Origin: Pilasporangium apinafurcum
Lineage: Eukaryota > Oomycota > Peronosporomycetes > Pythiales > Pythiaceae
DNA length: 64,000 nt
Reading direction: 5' to 3'
NCBI GenBank assembly: GCA_001600495.1
Contig: BCKE01000004.1
Coordinates: forward strand, 38,299-102,298
Below the pieces are notes generated by a model. It saw nothing but the letters and a program-made list of their open reading frames with translations, did not search any database and was not told the DNA's origin. The stretch's first letter is position 1; each line of letters begins with the position of its first letter. Made by a program: the position numbers and the translations under genes. Below, one piece after another: positions 35,701 to 45,500 of the stretch.

Positions 35701-36928
35701 GGTCATCACGTTCCTTGAGCGATTCCCATCGGCGCTCGCACCACTGGACAAGCGTGAACTCGAAGGCTACAAGTACGTACCGCAGCCGATCGACACGAGT
35801 CGCGTGCGGCTGCCTAACTCAATTAACCTCCTGACCGAGTTGCTCTCGCAAAATGCACACGAAGTGTGGGCGGTCGGACGTATCGAACAAGGCTGGCGGT
35901 GGGGACTAACGCGCGACAATGAGGCCAAGTTGCATCCAGACCTCATTCCGTACGAAGATTTGTCGGAGCAGGACAAGCAGTACGACCGCGACACATCCAT
36001 GTCTGCGCTCAAGGTCATCACAGCACTCGGGTACATTCTCGAGCCGCCACCGCACGCTGAGGCGATTGACATTCAGTTCGGCGTGCCTGCCGAGGAAGAA
36101 GGTGGTACATACACACCGCGGCCGATCCCGACCGAGGACGTGAAGGTGCCATATCATCTGCGGTCAGTTATCGAATTGCTTGCGGAGAACACCCACGAAG
36201 TGTGGGCGAAAATGCGGCTGTCGCAGGGCTGGAAGTATGGACCACGGCGGGACGACGCCAAGAAGGAGCACAACGGACTGGTGCCATATATTTACCTCAC
36301 GCAGGAGGAGAAACAGATGGACCGAAACACGGCGATGCAGACCGTCAAACTCATTTTGCGCTGCGGGTTCGCGTTTGTGCACAAGAACAAGATCACGTCG
36401 TCTAGTCGCGCCAAGAAGAAGCCATCGTCCTCAGGCAGCATCAAAGTCTTTGGACGGAACGAAAACCCGGAGCTAAAGCATGTGCCAGACGCCGTGGCAT
36501 TGGCGAGGGGGACAACGCGTGCTAAACGCGCGTTCATGACGCGTGGCCAGCAGGGCGGAGCGACTGGCAGTGGAGGCAGCAGCGGCGGAGCGCAACAGTA
36601 CTACACGAACCGCATGTACTCGGCCGCGGGATCGTCACGATCACTGCGGTCGGCGTCGTCGATGGATTTGCCACCATCTTCGGGACGAACAGTGAACCGC
36701 GCATTGAGTAGTGCAACGTCAACTGCGTCGTCGATCCCGGAGGAGGACGAGTATGTACCGCTGGCGCCCCCAGCAGAGGAGGAAGTGGAGTATTATGATC
36801 TGCGTGAGGCACCAGTGTCAACAGAAGAAACAGCAGCTGCATCGTCCAGTCCCTCGAGTCTACCGCACAACACCAACAGTAATGGTGGCGATGCAGCGGA
36901 AGTGGAAGAGCACAAGAGCATCCAGTAG
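32759..36928 (+). CDS. Polycystin-type cation channel with two C-terminal RyR domains
   Basis: Intronless, 1389 residues from the ATG at 32759 (in-frame ATGs at 32498 and 32625 would lengthen it). Domains: Pro/His-rich N-terminus with a Cys cluster (LFCCCCSRRR); TM1 about 127-150; a long extracellular polycystin (TOP) domain with sequons, about 155-370; S2-S4 at about 383-400, 417-440 and 488-506; S5 about 522-547; pore helix and filter FQMLLGAFDYNQI about 561-573; S6 about 583-610 (ICVNMFIAIMSEYY). A cytoplasmic region follows, then two RyR repeats at about 1005-1095 and 1117-1210, each with HEVWA, a GW(R/K)(W/Y)G motif, a (L/H)-(I/V)-PY block and a Tyr/Met-DR(D/N)T end. The tail is Ser-rich and low-complexity. 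Polycystins are Ca2+-permeable channels, often ciliary. RyR repeats otherwise occur in ryanodine receptors and some prokaryotic and viral proteins. Confidence 0.9.
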   Translation: MEDTRPPPPVASMAVSDKSDALRRSSFAVNNHNHQLHSPSLWRRLFCCCCSRRRPTHHPPHGRSTYANGRASFVPDDIRSSHTNRPKTEAELHAEKAMKKKIEHFSTMRVHMKRVQLCLEQEKRSKFYKELLVYLVFLSVIMIALLSLPIHFPYEQNAALSDLYFDEEFPNVTFKKTFDDVATESELWQWVNGPLLQGYYDPPIRNNRRIGSMLLRTGRVKGDLCRNMEKNNDLVLFADEICYPEFTTHNEMKEPYGDKNGVLQQQYRWDNSLGTLTRSQTFTPSLVNHEMNYGKGGYPVYLPRDNYTAAQEIIAQLEEDFFTDGSRYFAVNFALYNPRSNLFTHIQALFEMSDTDYMEITARVKSFRILASYRNTEDFIWDNFLIIVLFIATFWLLFRELSDLREHGLRKYVQSLWNLLDMLQLVLLIVFLEQWIVYLVDAEEMRSKLYDLVAKDCDGAASDQQSAADCYVELLPLAQDFASINDFAAALAIVSVAIVFKYLRLNSRLNLLWRTLRFAAKDLLAFVAIFFTIFFGFSVMGFLIFGSSVRQYHSLSVSLTSCFQMLLGAFDYNQIYTANPAMAGIFFFSFMICIYLICVNMFIAIMSEYYSHAQNEKKTHEENKRNLITSTQDSSAMSANGDFADSLQFMDVEYDVAKQIKSYLQRLRVRVRMPPSKGEVTAYSTQQLLLCGYQRVLLIDYDYLMAERRRLRMKFRAVVRVIITTYNIIRLIYPDYHMHVKRQLLVDKRPRASSTDSYADVVDFPVTYLPISSTGANTVEILKGLKRGMHIEMDDGSLTKDQITLEVLGGQNEYIPSNFRRRTESLATNDEMQLRISEATNIQNDDDPSQRQPFGLRFDHGEFGAASHIRCCRVIYNGDTLLNGMETCLLPRRTWVRYFVRYIFWGYVRDVLTCKRRKKKVNRLISDMEVDRLITQSFNAPGRGISCRFDELVRNFRMFIAKKVHKRNLNIHNLEERILNEVITFLERFPSALAPLDKRELEGYKYVPQPIDTSRVRLPNSINLLTELLSQNAHEVWAVGRIEQGWRWGLTRDNEAKLHPDLIPYEDLSEQDKQYDRDTSMSALKVITALGYILEPPPHAEAIDIQFGVPAEEEGGTYTPRPIPTEDVKVPYHLRSVIELLAENTHEVWAKMRLSQGWKYGPRRDDAKKEHNGLVPYIYLTQEEKQMDRNTAMQTVKLILRCGFAFVHKNKITSSSRAKKKPSSSGSIKVFGRNENPELKHVPDAVALARGTTRAKRAFMTRGQQGGATGSGGSSGGAQQYYTNRMYSAAGSSRSLRSASSMDLPPSSGRTVNRALSSATSTASSIPEEDEYVPLAPPAEEEVEYYDLREAPVSTEETAAASSSPSSLPHNTNSNGGDAAEVEEHKSIQ

Positions 36929-37034
36929 ATGACAATGGTAGAGAGAGAAGCGTGCAGTCGTCGTAAAGTAGTTTGGTGTTTGTATCATGGTTTTGTGTCG
37001 ACTGCCTCACTAATAGATGAAGATGAACAACACT

Positions 37035-39250
37035 TTAATTCTCTCTCGGGAGACATGTGTAAAGCGACGCAAGGATCAGTGGTGAGCGTTGGGCCGCACG
37101 TAGGTACTCGTCCCTGGTGAGTTGACCGTCGCCGTCACGATCTTCGTCCTCCAGCACACGCACGACCTGCATCACGTTCTGCCCGAAATGTGCAAAGCTA
37201 GCGCATACGGCGGCGCACAGTTCCCCACGCGACAACACGCCATCCCCATCAGCGTCGTAAATTTCGAAGTAATAACGCGCCTTTGCTTCGGGGTCTTGTT
37301 CAGCGGCGAGCATGCTTTGCAGAGTGACGGCGATGTCTTGCGTGAATTCTCCACAAGAAACGTATGCGGCTGCAATACATGAACACACAAAGTCAATCAT
37401 ATGAAGATGAAGACGTAGTCCAACACAGCTTAACGTACTAATGCGGTGCAGCACATCCCGTTGAAGAGAAGCAGAAGACGACAACGAACCAGTCAGCGCG
37501 TCTCCTGTCGATGTTGTTGGACGAGAACTTGTCGGTGTTGCCACTGTCGACGGGCGGGAACTGATTGGAGTCGCAGCAGCGTTGGGCGCAATTACTTCAT
37601 GCGGTGATGCAACGTACGCCAGCAGAATCCGCTGTGTAAGTTCTTCATCTGTTAGCGCCAACGGGCCGAGGCACGCAAGCAGGATCTGGTGGAAGTCTGC
37701 GACAGGGATGGCTGTCCACGTAGGAGATGTCGGCGATGTGCCGCTGGCGGCGGTTGATCGCGTACATTCAGCCATTCGTCGCTGCAGACCGAGCAGTTTC
37801 TGCCATGTGATCTGCTGCTGCTCGATGAACTGACGAATAAGCTCGCGCGCCGTGTGGCCATCTACTGCAACGGTGTACTTACGTGACGGCACGGGGCGAC
37901 TGATCATCGCTAGTAGATGGGGTTCTGCCAGTGATGTTGCCACAAACTCGTCCTCTTTGATCGTACTATCATCACGGAGCTCAACGCGCACGAAATATTC
38001 GTCCACACACCACATGAGCTCGTGATATAACTGTCGATCGCCCTGGAAGAGCCCTAGCAGGTCAGAAATGGCCACTGTCGGCTGCTCATGCGTCTGCGGA
38101 TGGTCATTCTGCGCGTAAACATCGAAAAGCGCGTTTACTTTCTCTTCCGCAGTGCCCGATACAAAACCGTTGAACCCCACGACAAATTCGCGGAAATCAA
38201 TTTTCCCGTCGCCATCGGTGTCAAACGTGAGGAAAAGTCGGCGTAAAAACGTCTCGCTGCCCGAGATGGTTGCGCCAATGGCGCTCATGTCCGCTTGTGG
38301 TGGATAGCCATTGATTTCCCCATCTGGATCGGATGATCTATTCGAGAATGTGATTCCCATGCCTGTCAAGAAATTACCGACGTTTTCGCTCATGATTTGC
38401 CTGAATTCATCGAAGCAGATGACGCTCTTGGTGGCGCCAGCGATGGTTTTAAACTTGCGACTCAACTGGAAAATGTTTTCAGTGGAAAATTTGGTCCGAC
38501 GGATGAGCTCGGCGATTAGTTGTTGCTTCCCTGCGCCATTTGTGGTAGTCGTTTTGTCTTGTGGGATGCTCAACGCCCCTCCGTCGACTTTATTGTGAGC
38601 GCGTAGTACCTTTCCGAGTTCTGTCGTGAGGATGCTGCTGCCAACGTTGCTACTTGACTGCATTGGATAAAAATTGGCCAATGCAGAGCTACGCTTCTTT
38701 AGGGCAGCCTTGATTCTGTGGAGAAGAGCGACAGTGCTGGTAAGGAATGATATAGCGTCCACGCCAACAGTGATTTTTCCACTAACCTTACGAGCTCATG
38801 CGATGGCAGCACACGGGCTTTGCCGCCAACAGGCACGTAGACGGCAGGTGTGGGAGTTGTCGGTAGTGGGCTATGGTGATAGTAATGGTGTTTCAAGGAT
38901 TCGATGGTGATATTATGCGCGTTGTCGGTGCTTGACGAAGAGTTTCTTGGACTCAACGCCGCTTTTGCACTTGGTACCATTGGCTCTCCATGTGGTGAAA
39001 GTGAGTGATGGGAGCGAGCGGCAGCAGTAACCACCCCGTCCGTGGATGGGCGGAAGCATTCATTCCGGAGGAGAATACGGTGGATTCGTTCACGAGGAAG
39101 CAGTTCAAGCTGGGACGCAGGCGAATGAGGAGGAGCATATGCTTGTTGAGTTAGTGGCTGCTGCGGAGTGTGGAGATGCTGAAGCGCATCGAGCTGCTGT
39201 GTCACATTGAGAAAGCTTTGAGCGAAATTCGCTCTGGAAATAGCTTCCAT
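37035..39250 (-). CDS. EF-hand calcium-binding protein
   Basis: Exons 38787-39250, 37439-38736 and 37035-37369 give 698 residues. The second intron (37370-37438) is 69 bases with GTACGT...TTGCAG ends and has no stop, so retention would give 721 residues. Three canonical EF loops are visible: FDTDGDGKIDFREF in the middle, and YDADGDGVLSRGEL and DRDGDGQLTRDEYL near the C-terminus. The N-terminal 150 residues are low-complexity (HHYYHHSPLP) and there is a Ser/Thr/Pro linker before the last pair. The arrangement resembles calcineurin B/NCS-type modules in a larger protein, but no catalytic domain is present. It is convergent with the polycystin-RyR channel, 106 bases apart. A calcium sensor is the safe call. 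Confidence 0.85.
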
Positions 39251-39487
39251 CAAGTCACCTCTTTTGATTGCGATGGTCTAAGGAAAGAATGTGCGTGACC
39301 TTTCGGGCTCCACAAGGACGGCGGTGAAAACTGTAGCTAATTCCCCAAGACAACCATTCATCTAAGGCGACATAGAGCTTACAACCAAACACTTTTCTTC
39401 ATGAGACATAGGGTAATGAATAACAGATAAAACACTTACATGGTGACTGTCGCAGCTACCTCCTACGCTCTAATAGACCTACACATT

Positions 39488-42251
39488 TCAAAAAAGGAAG
39501 AACGTCTGAGCCAGTGGCAACCTATCGGCAGGTGCGCAGGTCAGTAGCTTGTCGTCTGCTGTGACTTTGTACGTCTCCGGGTCGACTTTAATCTTGGGCA
39601 ACGCGTCGTTAAGCTTCATGTGTTTCTTGGTGACACTGCGGCAGTCCTTGACAGCTTCGATACGCTTCTTCAAGCCGTACCCTGCTGCGATTTTCTTCTC
39701 CACGCAGCTTTTGCTGACAAACGCGATGGATGTGTCGCCGATGGCAGCACCAAACGCGCCAAACATTGGACGCATCTTGACAGGCTGCGGTGTAGGGATG
39801 GACGCGTTCGGATCACCCATCTGAGCATACGCAATGACGCCGCCCTTGATCACCATTTCGGGCTTGCTGCCGAAGAAGCTTGGTTCCCAGAGACAAAGGT
39901 CAGCCAATTTGTTTACCTCCACCGACCCGATGATGTGCGACATGCCATGTGCGATCGCTGGGTTGATCGTGTACTTGGCAACATATCGTTTCACACGGAA
40001 GTTGTCGCGCTGATGCACCGATGTTGCATCTTCCGGCAGCAAGCCGCATGTTTTCTTCATCTTGTCAGCCGTCTGCCACGTGCGAGTGATGACCTCGCCA
40101 ATGCGCCCCATGGCCTGTGAGTCGGAGGAGATGATGCTGATGGCACCCATGTCATGCAGCAAGTCCTCGGCAGCGATTGTTTCACCGCGGATACGTGACT
40201 CAGCAAATGCCACGTCTTCGGCGATGTTCTTGTCCAAATGATGGCAGACCATCTATTAAAAGGAATGGAGAAAACATGTAAGTATTCATTGGTGACATAT
40301 TTACTTAATAGAATACAAGTAAGCAAGCTTACCAGCATGTCGACATGTTCATCAATGGTGTTGCGAGTGTATGGACGGGTGGGGTTAGTAGATGATGGCA
40401 GTACATTCAATTCACCGCAGACTGTCACAATATCTGGCGCGTGTCCACCGCCGGCGCCTTCGCTGTGGTATGTATGGATGGTACGTCCTTTAAACGCAGC
40501 AATCGTATGCTCAACACAGCATGACTCATTGAGTGTATCAGTGTGGATGGTCACTTGCACATCATTCTGCTCGGCGATTGTCAAGCAATTGTCGATGGCC
40601 GCAGGTGTTGTGCCCCAGTCTTCGTGCAGCTTCATTCCGACGGCACCGGCATCGATAATGTCCTGCAGTCCCGCAGGCAGTGCGGTGTTACCTTTGCCCG
40701 TGAGCCCAATGTTCATTGGGAATGCGTCCGTCGCCTGCAGCATCATTTTCATATGATTTGGTCCAGGTGTACAGGTCGTGGCATTCGTGCCTGTGGCCGG
40801 ACCAGTGCCACCACCAACCAACGTAGTGAGGCCACTGGCGAGTGCCTCGGTGCACAGCTGTGGACAGATGAAGTGCACATGGGCATCGAATCCACCAGCT
40901 GTAAGGATCAAGCCCTCACCCGCAATAACTTCAGTGTTGACACCGACCACCATGTTGGGCATGACGCCGTCCATCACGTCAGGATTGCCGCCTTTACCGA
41001 TGCCCGCAATCAAACCGTTCTTCAAGCCGACATCAGCCTTGTAGATACCCGTGTAATCCACGATGAGCGCATTCGTGATGATCGTGTCCAGAACCTGCGA
41101 AGCATCAACGCCCGACGCCTGGCCCATACCTTCACGAAGTACCTTGCCCCCTCCAAACTTGCACTCATCACCATAAACCGTCATATCTTTTTCTACCGCC
41201 ACGTACAGTTCCATATTACCGAGGCGCACGACGTCACCTGTGGTTGGACCATATGTCTGCGCGTACACACTGCGCGGTATCTTACAGATTCCAAAGCCTG
41301 GTGGCGTAGTCAAAGTCGCCAGTGGCTTGTGGTGGAAACCTTGCGCAACAGCCTTGGCCACGATCTCATCCACTTTCGAAATGTCCACAGTACCAGTTGC
41401 GAGGTTATTGCCGCCGGTGATGACTTTGTTCCCCCCGATGGGGACGATTGCAACGGTTTTCTGGTCTCCTGGTTCAAAACGCACGGCTGTGCCTGACGCA
41501 ATGTTGAGGCGGTGACCATAGGCGAGTTTTCGATCCATCTCCAGATATGGATTGGCTTCGATCAAATGGTAGTGACTACCTACTTGAATGGGTCGGTCCG
41601 TGAGGTTGGTGATTTGCAGCGCCTGTACCGGTCGGTCAGCATTCAGCACAATATCTTCATCCGCTGTAATGATCTCTCCGGGGGAGTGCACGACCACCGC
41701 AGTGGATGTAGCGGTAGGTGTTGGACCAAACAACTCGAGCGATGGAACTGGCAGGAAAGAGCCATAGAGCGCCAGACTGAGATCACCATCGAGATTGGAT
41801 ATCGGATGGTGGATCGTCACGAGTTTCGTGCCGTCAGGAAATGTGCCTTCCACTTGCACTTCGTCCAGCATCGCCGCTACCCCATCCATAACTTGGCGTC
41901 TACGTAAACACACGCATGCTATGTTAATGATCGCGCTCCCTGTCTCAGTTTCCCAGCTGCGTCAGTATTAGCAAATCGCTACCTGCCGAGTAATTGGGCG
42001 CCGAGTGTCATGAGCTCCGCGACAGTCTTTCCGTCACGAATGAATTCTAGCACCTACCACAGACATACAAGCATTGATATAAACCAAACACGCATGGAGA
42101 TCTAACGTACGAAGGTGAGAGGTACCTGAGTGGCCAGAAGAGCCACACTTTCGGTGTAGTTGAGTTTCAGGCCACGCGCGAGTCGCTTCTGCGCCAAAAC
42201 GCCAGCCGCATGGAGCAGCAAATGGTCTTCTTCCCTCGGACTAAGCCGCAT
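39488..42251 (-). CDS. URE: Urease, single-chain gamma-beta-alpha type
   Basis: Four exons: 42126-42251, 41983-42053, 40333-41899 and 39488-40252; 2529 bases, 842 residues, close to jack bean urease (840). The gamma part begins [20 protein letters not shown]; the beta part includes [20 protein letters not shown]. The alpha part holds the nickel site: HVHFICPQL (two His), GMKLHEDWG (the Lys that is carbamylated), HTDTLNES, and [12 protein letters not shown]. The mobile flap reads [10 protein letters not shown] (Cys-His-His), right at the last exon junction. All catalytic residues I can place are present. It hydrolyses urea to ammonia and carbamate in the cytosol and needs nickel and accessory proteins UreD/F/G, none of which lies in this window. 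Confidence 0.97.
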
Positions 42252-42566
42252 CTTCACGTCCTGCTTTTGCTTGAATTTGTGTGCGTTAATTCACAACTGA
42301 ATACACGCTGCATGTTCATCCATTGGGTAACAAAGATATATGTAACCTCTATAATTTGATGTATCCATTCTATCCATATTCTGTCAGTGGCCTCCACATA
42401 CATTTTTCAAGTCAGATGGGTTGTAAAATAACCTTTTATATTCTATATTTCCAACAAAATCCATACATGATGGACACCAATCTCATTCACCGGATTCCGA
42501 GGGATGAGCTGGGGGCATGCAGTCGATGACGCACGGTCCGTCACACGAATCACGTGGCAGCAACTT
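42252..42566. other. Spacer between the ankyrin channel gene and urease
   Basis: 315 AT-rich bases between the stop of the ankyrin-TRP gene and the ATG of urease, both on the minus strand. It must carry the 3' end of the first and the promoter of the second. No gene and no assigned element. Confidence 0.4.
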
Positions 42567-45500
42567 TTATGTTGCAGGAGCTGGGATACGTTGCAACAAC
42601 AAATCCACTTTCGCAACAATATCGTTGCACGACTGGTGAGATCCAGGCTTTAGACCTTCGAGTTGGTCCTGCAATTGCGTTGTAAGTTGCATCCGTAAAT
42701 TCGTTACTTCTTCATTCACGCGCTTCATAACGTCGCTCGTGATAGCCGCTGCCAGCTGTCTCATTGAATCCTGTTGGTGATGCGTTGCTGGTCCTAGATT
42801 TGTTCCGGTTTCAGTGCCATTGGGTACCATTGTTGCCGTCAGGTATGGCTTAAGATCAGGCAGAGATGGGTACATTCCATCAGTCACACGACCATTGAGA
42901 TGCGTCATGTACTGCTCGTCGTCGTCGGAATCATTGTCGGTATCACGATAGGTAGCGAGTCTGGATTTTGATGAACGTACCAACGGCAAACCTCCGCGTC
43001 TTTTCATCTTTGTCGTTGAGGCCTTGCGAACGCAAGATTGCAGCAGCTCCGTGCCACGAAGACTCGTGTAGAGCGTCTTGACTACATCACGCCCGATCCA
43101 CTTCTCATACCGATGTAACGCATTAGCAAGCTCAGTAAGCGACCGCTCTTCGGCCTGTGCGCGCACTTTTTCGTACTCCGACGTCATGAGTGCGGTGACC
43201 AAGTTGAGTGCCACAACTACCACCATCGCCACATAAAGCACTAACAACGTAAAGCCCAACCAGTTGCGTGCGCGGATATTCTGGTCAATATGGAAGTTAT
43301 CATCGTAGTCAATATCCCCAAATGTCGCGAGGAAGACGATGCGCATTGATGTCAGTATTCCCGTATGGGGCCCCAGACCATGGAAGAGCAGATAGAACGC
43401 CCCGGAGAAGCCCAAGAGCAGCAGTAAATAGTGAAAGAGGAACTGCGCAACGACTCGACACATGCGCACAAACGTGAAGATGAGCACACTGAAGAATGAT
43501 GACACCATAAGCGTTTGCATCAGGTTCACACACAGCAAAATGCTGAGTATACTGAGGAGACACTCACGGATGGTGTCATGACCTTCCATGATTTCAAACG
43601 GAATCGTACTCAGTACGAGTAAATACGTGCCGATATCCAGCAGATTCCAGAGCGATCGCCAGTACTGACTCCGATCAGAGCGCCACTCAAGATAAAATTC
43701 AACGTATACCAAGAGATACAGAGCCATGCCCCATGAAGAGAATTTGGTGGCCCCAACAAAGTAATCCAGCGGCTTCTGGAAGTCAATCCATTTATAGTGT
43801 GAAGTTTGCTCCAGATCTCCATTCGGAAGTGTCTTCACCTTAATATTCGGCAAGAAGAGGTTCGAGAGGAAGAAGAAAGTGAGCATCAACACATATCGGA
43901 TAACTTGTCGCTTGTGTGAATGCGCGCCAAAGAGCTACATACGGCCATTAAAAGGTAATTGAAACAATTGCGAGATCGTCAGAGTGAGAATTCATATCGT
44001 AAAGCATACCTTCCATTTGAGCCGAATTGCGTTCCGAATGACTGGGTGCGTAACTACAGATGGTGGCTGAAATGATCTGAAAGCTGCGAGACGAGATGTA
44101 CGACGAGCTGGAGGACTCACAATTTGCTCCAGATTTTGGCAGACCTCGAAAACCTTAATACACAGTACTATCAGCAACCTGCATGGTTAGACATATGATA
44201 GTTTGTAGTTTACCTCATTGAAACGATACACTTTATCTCCGTTGACATGATTCATCTCGACCGCATAGTGATCCAAAAAGAGTGCGAGAGCTGAGGGGTG
44301 AACATCGAGTAGCCGTTGCAAAACCGCGTCATTCCACTTCATATCCGGCGTTGGCAACGTACTGGGGGAGATGTCAGTCCGACGTAATTTGGGATGTCGA
44401 GGCAGTATAACAGAGTTTGGCGTGCTCAGTAGAATCTCAATGATCCCGTACGGAGTTGGGGAGGTATTCCACAGTGCAGTGTAGAGTGGTGTGAGCCAAG
44501 GTCCCACAGAAGTAGATTTTACATTTTGGCAAGCCATTGTAACATCTGCTCCACGTGCAATTAGGAAAGCGCAAATATCAGGTTGATTCTGTTCGCAGGC
44601 GATATGCAAAGCCGTCTTCAGCTGCTTATTCTGCAAATTACACGAATGTTTGAGTAAACATCATGAATACGGGCCATAGATAAAAAGAAAGGTTTTTGTT
44701 GCGCACCGGCTGATTGATGTCCATCTGGGCCTCTGTCAGCAAATATGATATCAACGCGGCAAAGTTTCGATGACCATGAGCAGCAACAAGATGCAGTAGC
44801 GAGTCTCCAGTGGTTTCTATTGTATATTGCTCCACAGCATAGTTCTTCAGGATACGAACACCATGCTGTCGCGTGTCGAGAAAGATTTTGTGAATCGCAA
44901 CGCCACTTGAGTCGTGCTGATATACTGGGTAAGATCTCCCAAATTGATCATTGTAGCATTGCTCCAAGAACTGCTCGTACAATGCTCTGGCTTTAGCATA
45001 GGCAGTGATGTGCCGTGTACTGTCTTCTATACGTAAGAACCTGGGCAACAGTAATGGAAAGTGACGCTGGATTTTCTCGCGGCAATCGAGAAGCGCCTGC
45101 TCATCCGATGGCAGCGCTTCCGGTTCGCCAAGTAAAAAAACAACTACCGCGTTCCGTTGCTCGAGTCTCGCGGCCGAATCATCTTCAGTAGAGGATGCTG
45201 TTGCGCTTATGGTTGCAGCAAAGTTGATTGGTTTCCAGAACTGAAAATTCTCAGTCGGTTGGTCTATAAGACGTTTATCTGATGCCGAGCATTCTTCGCT
45301 TGCGTCTGCACCTTTCTCAATGAGTGCTTGACAAAATCCAAGTGCGCCAATCTCAGCGGCAACATGCAATGGCGTCTTTCCTTCCCAGTTCTACACGTAG
45401 CGAACGAAAAAAACAACCGACTCAGCGAAACAACACTATGGCTGATATGATAGCGCGCATACGTACACGCTTGGTGACTAACGTCCATAGTAAACGGTTT

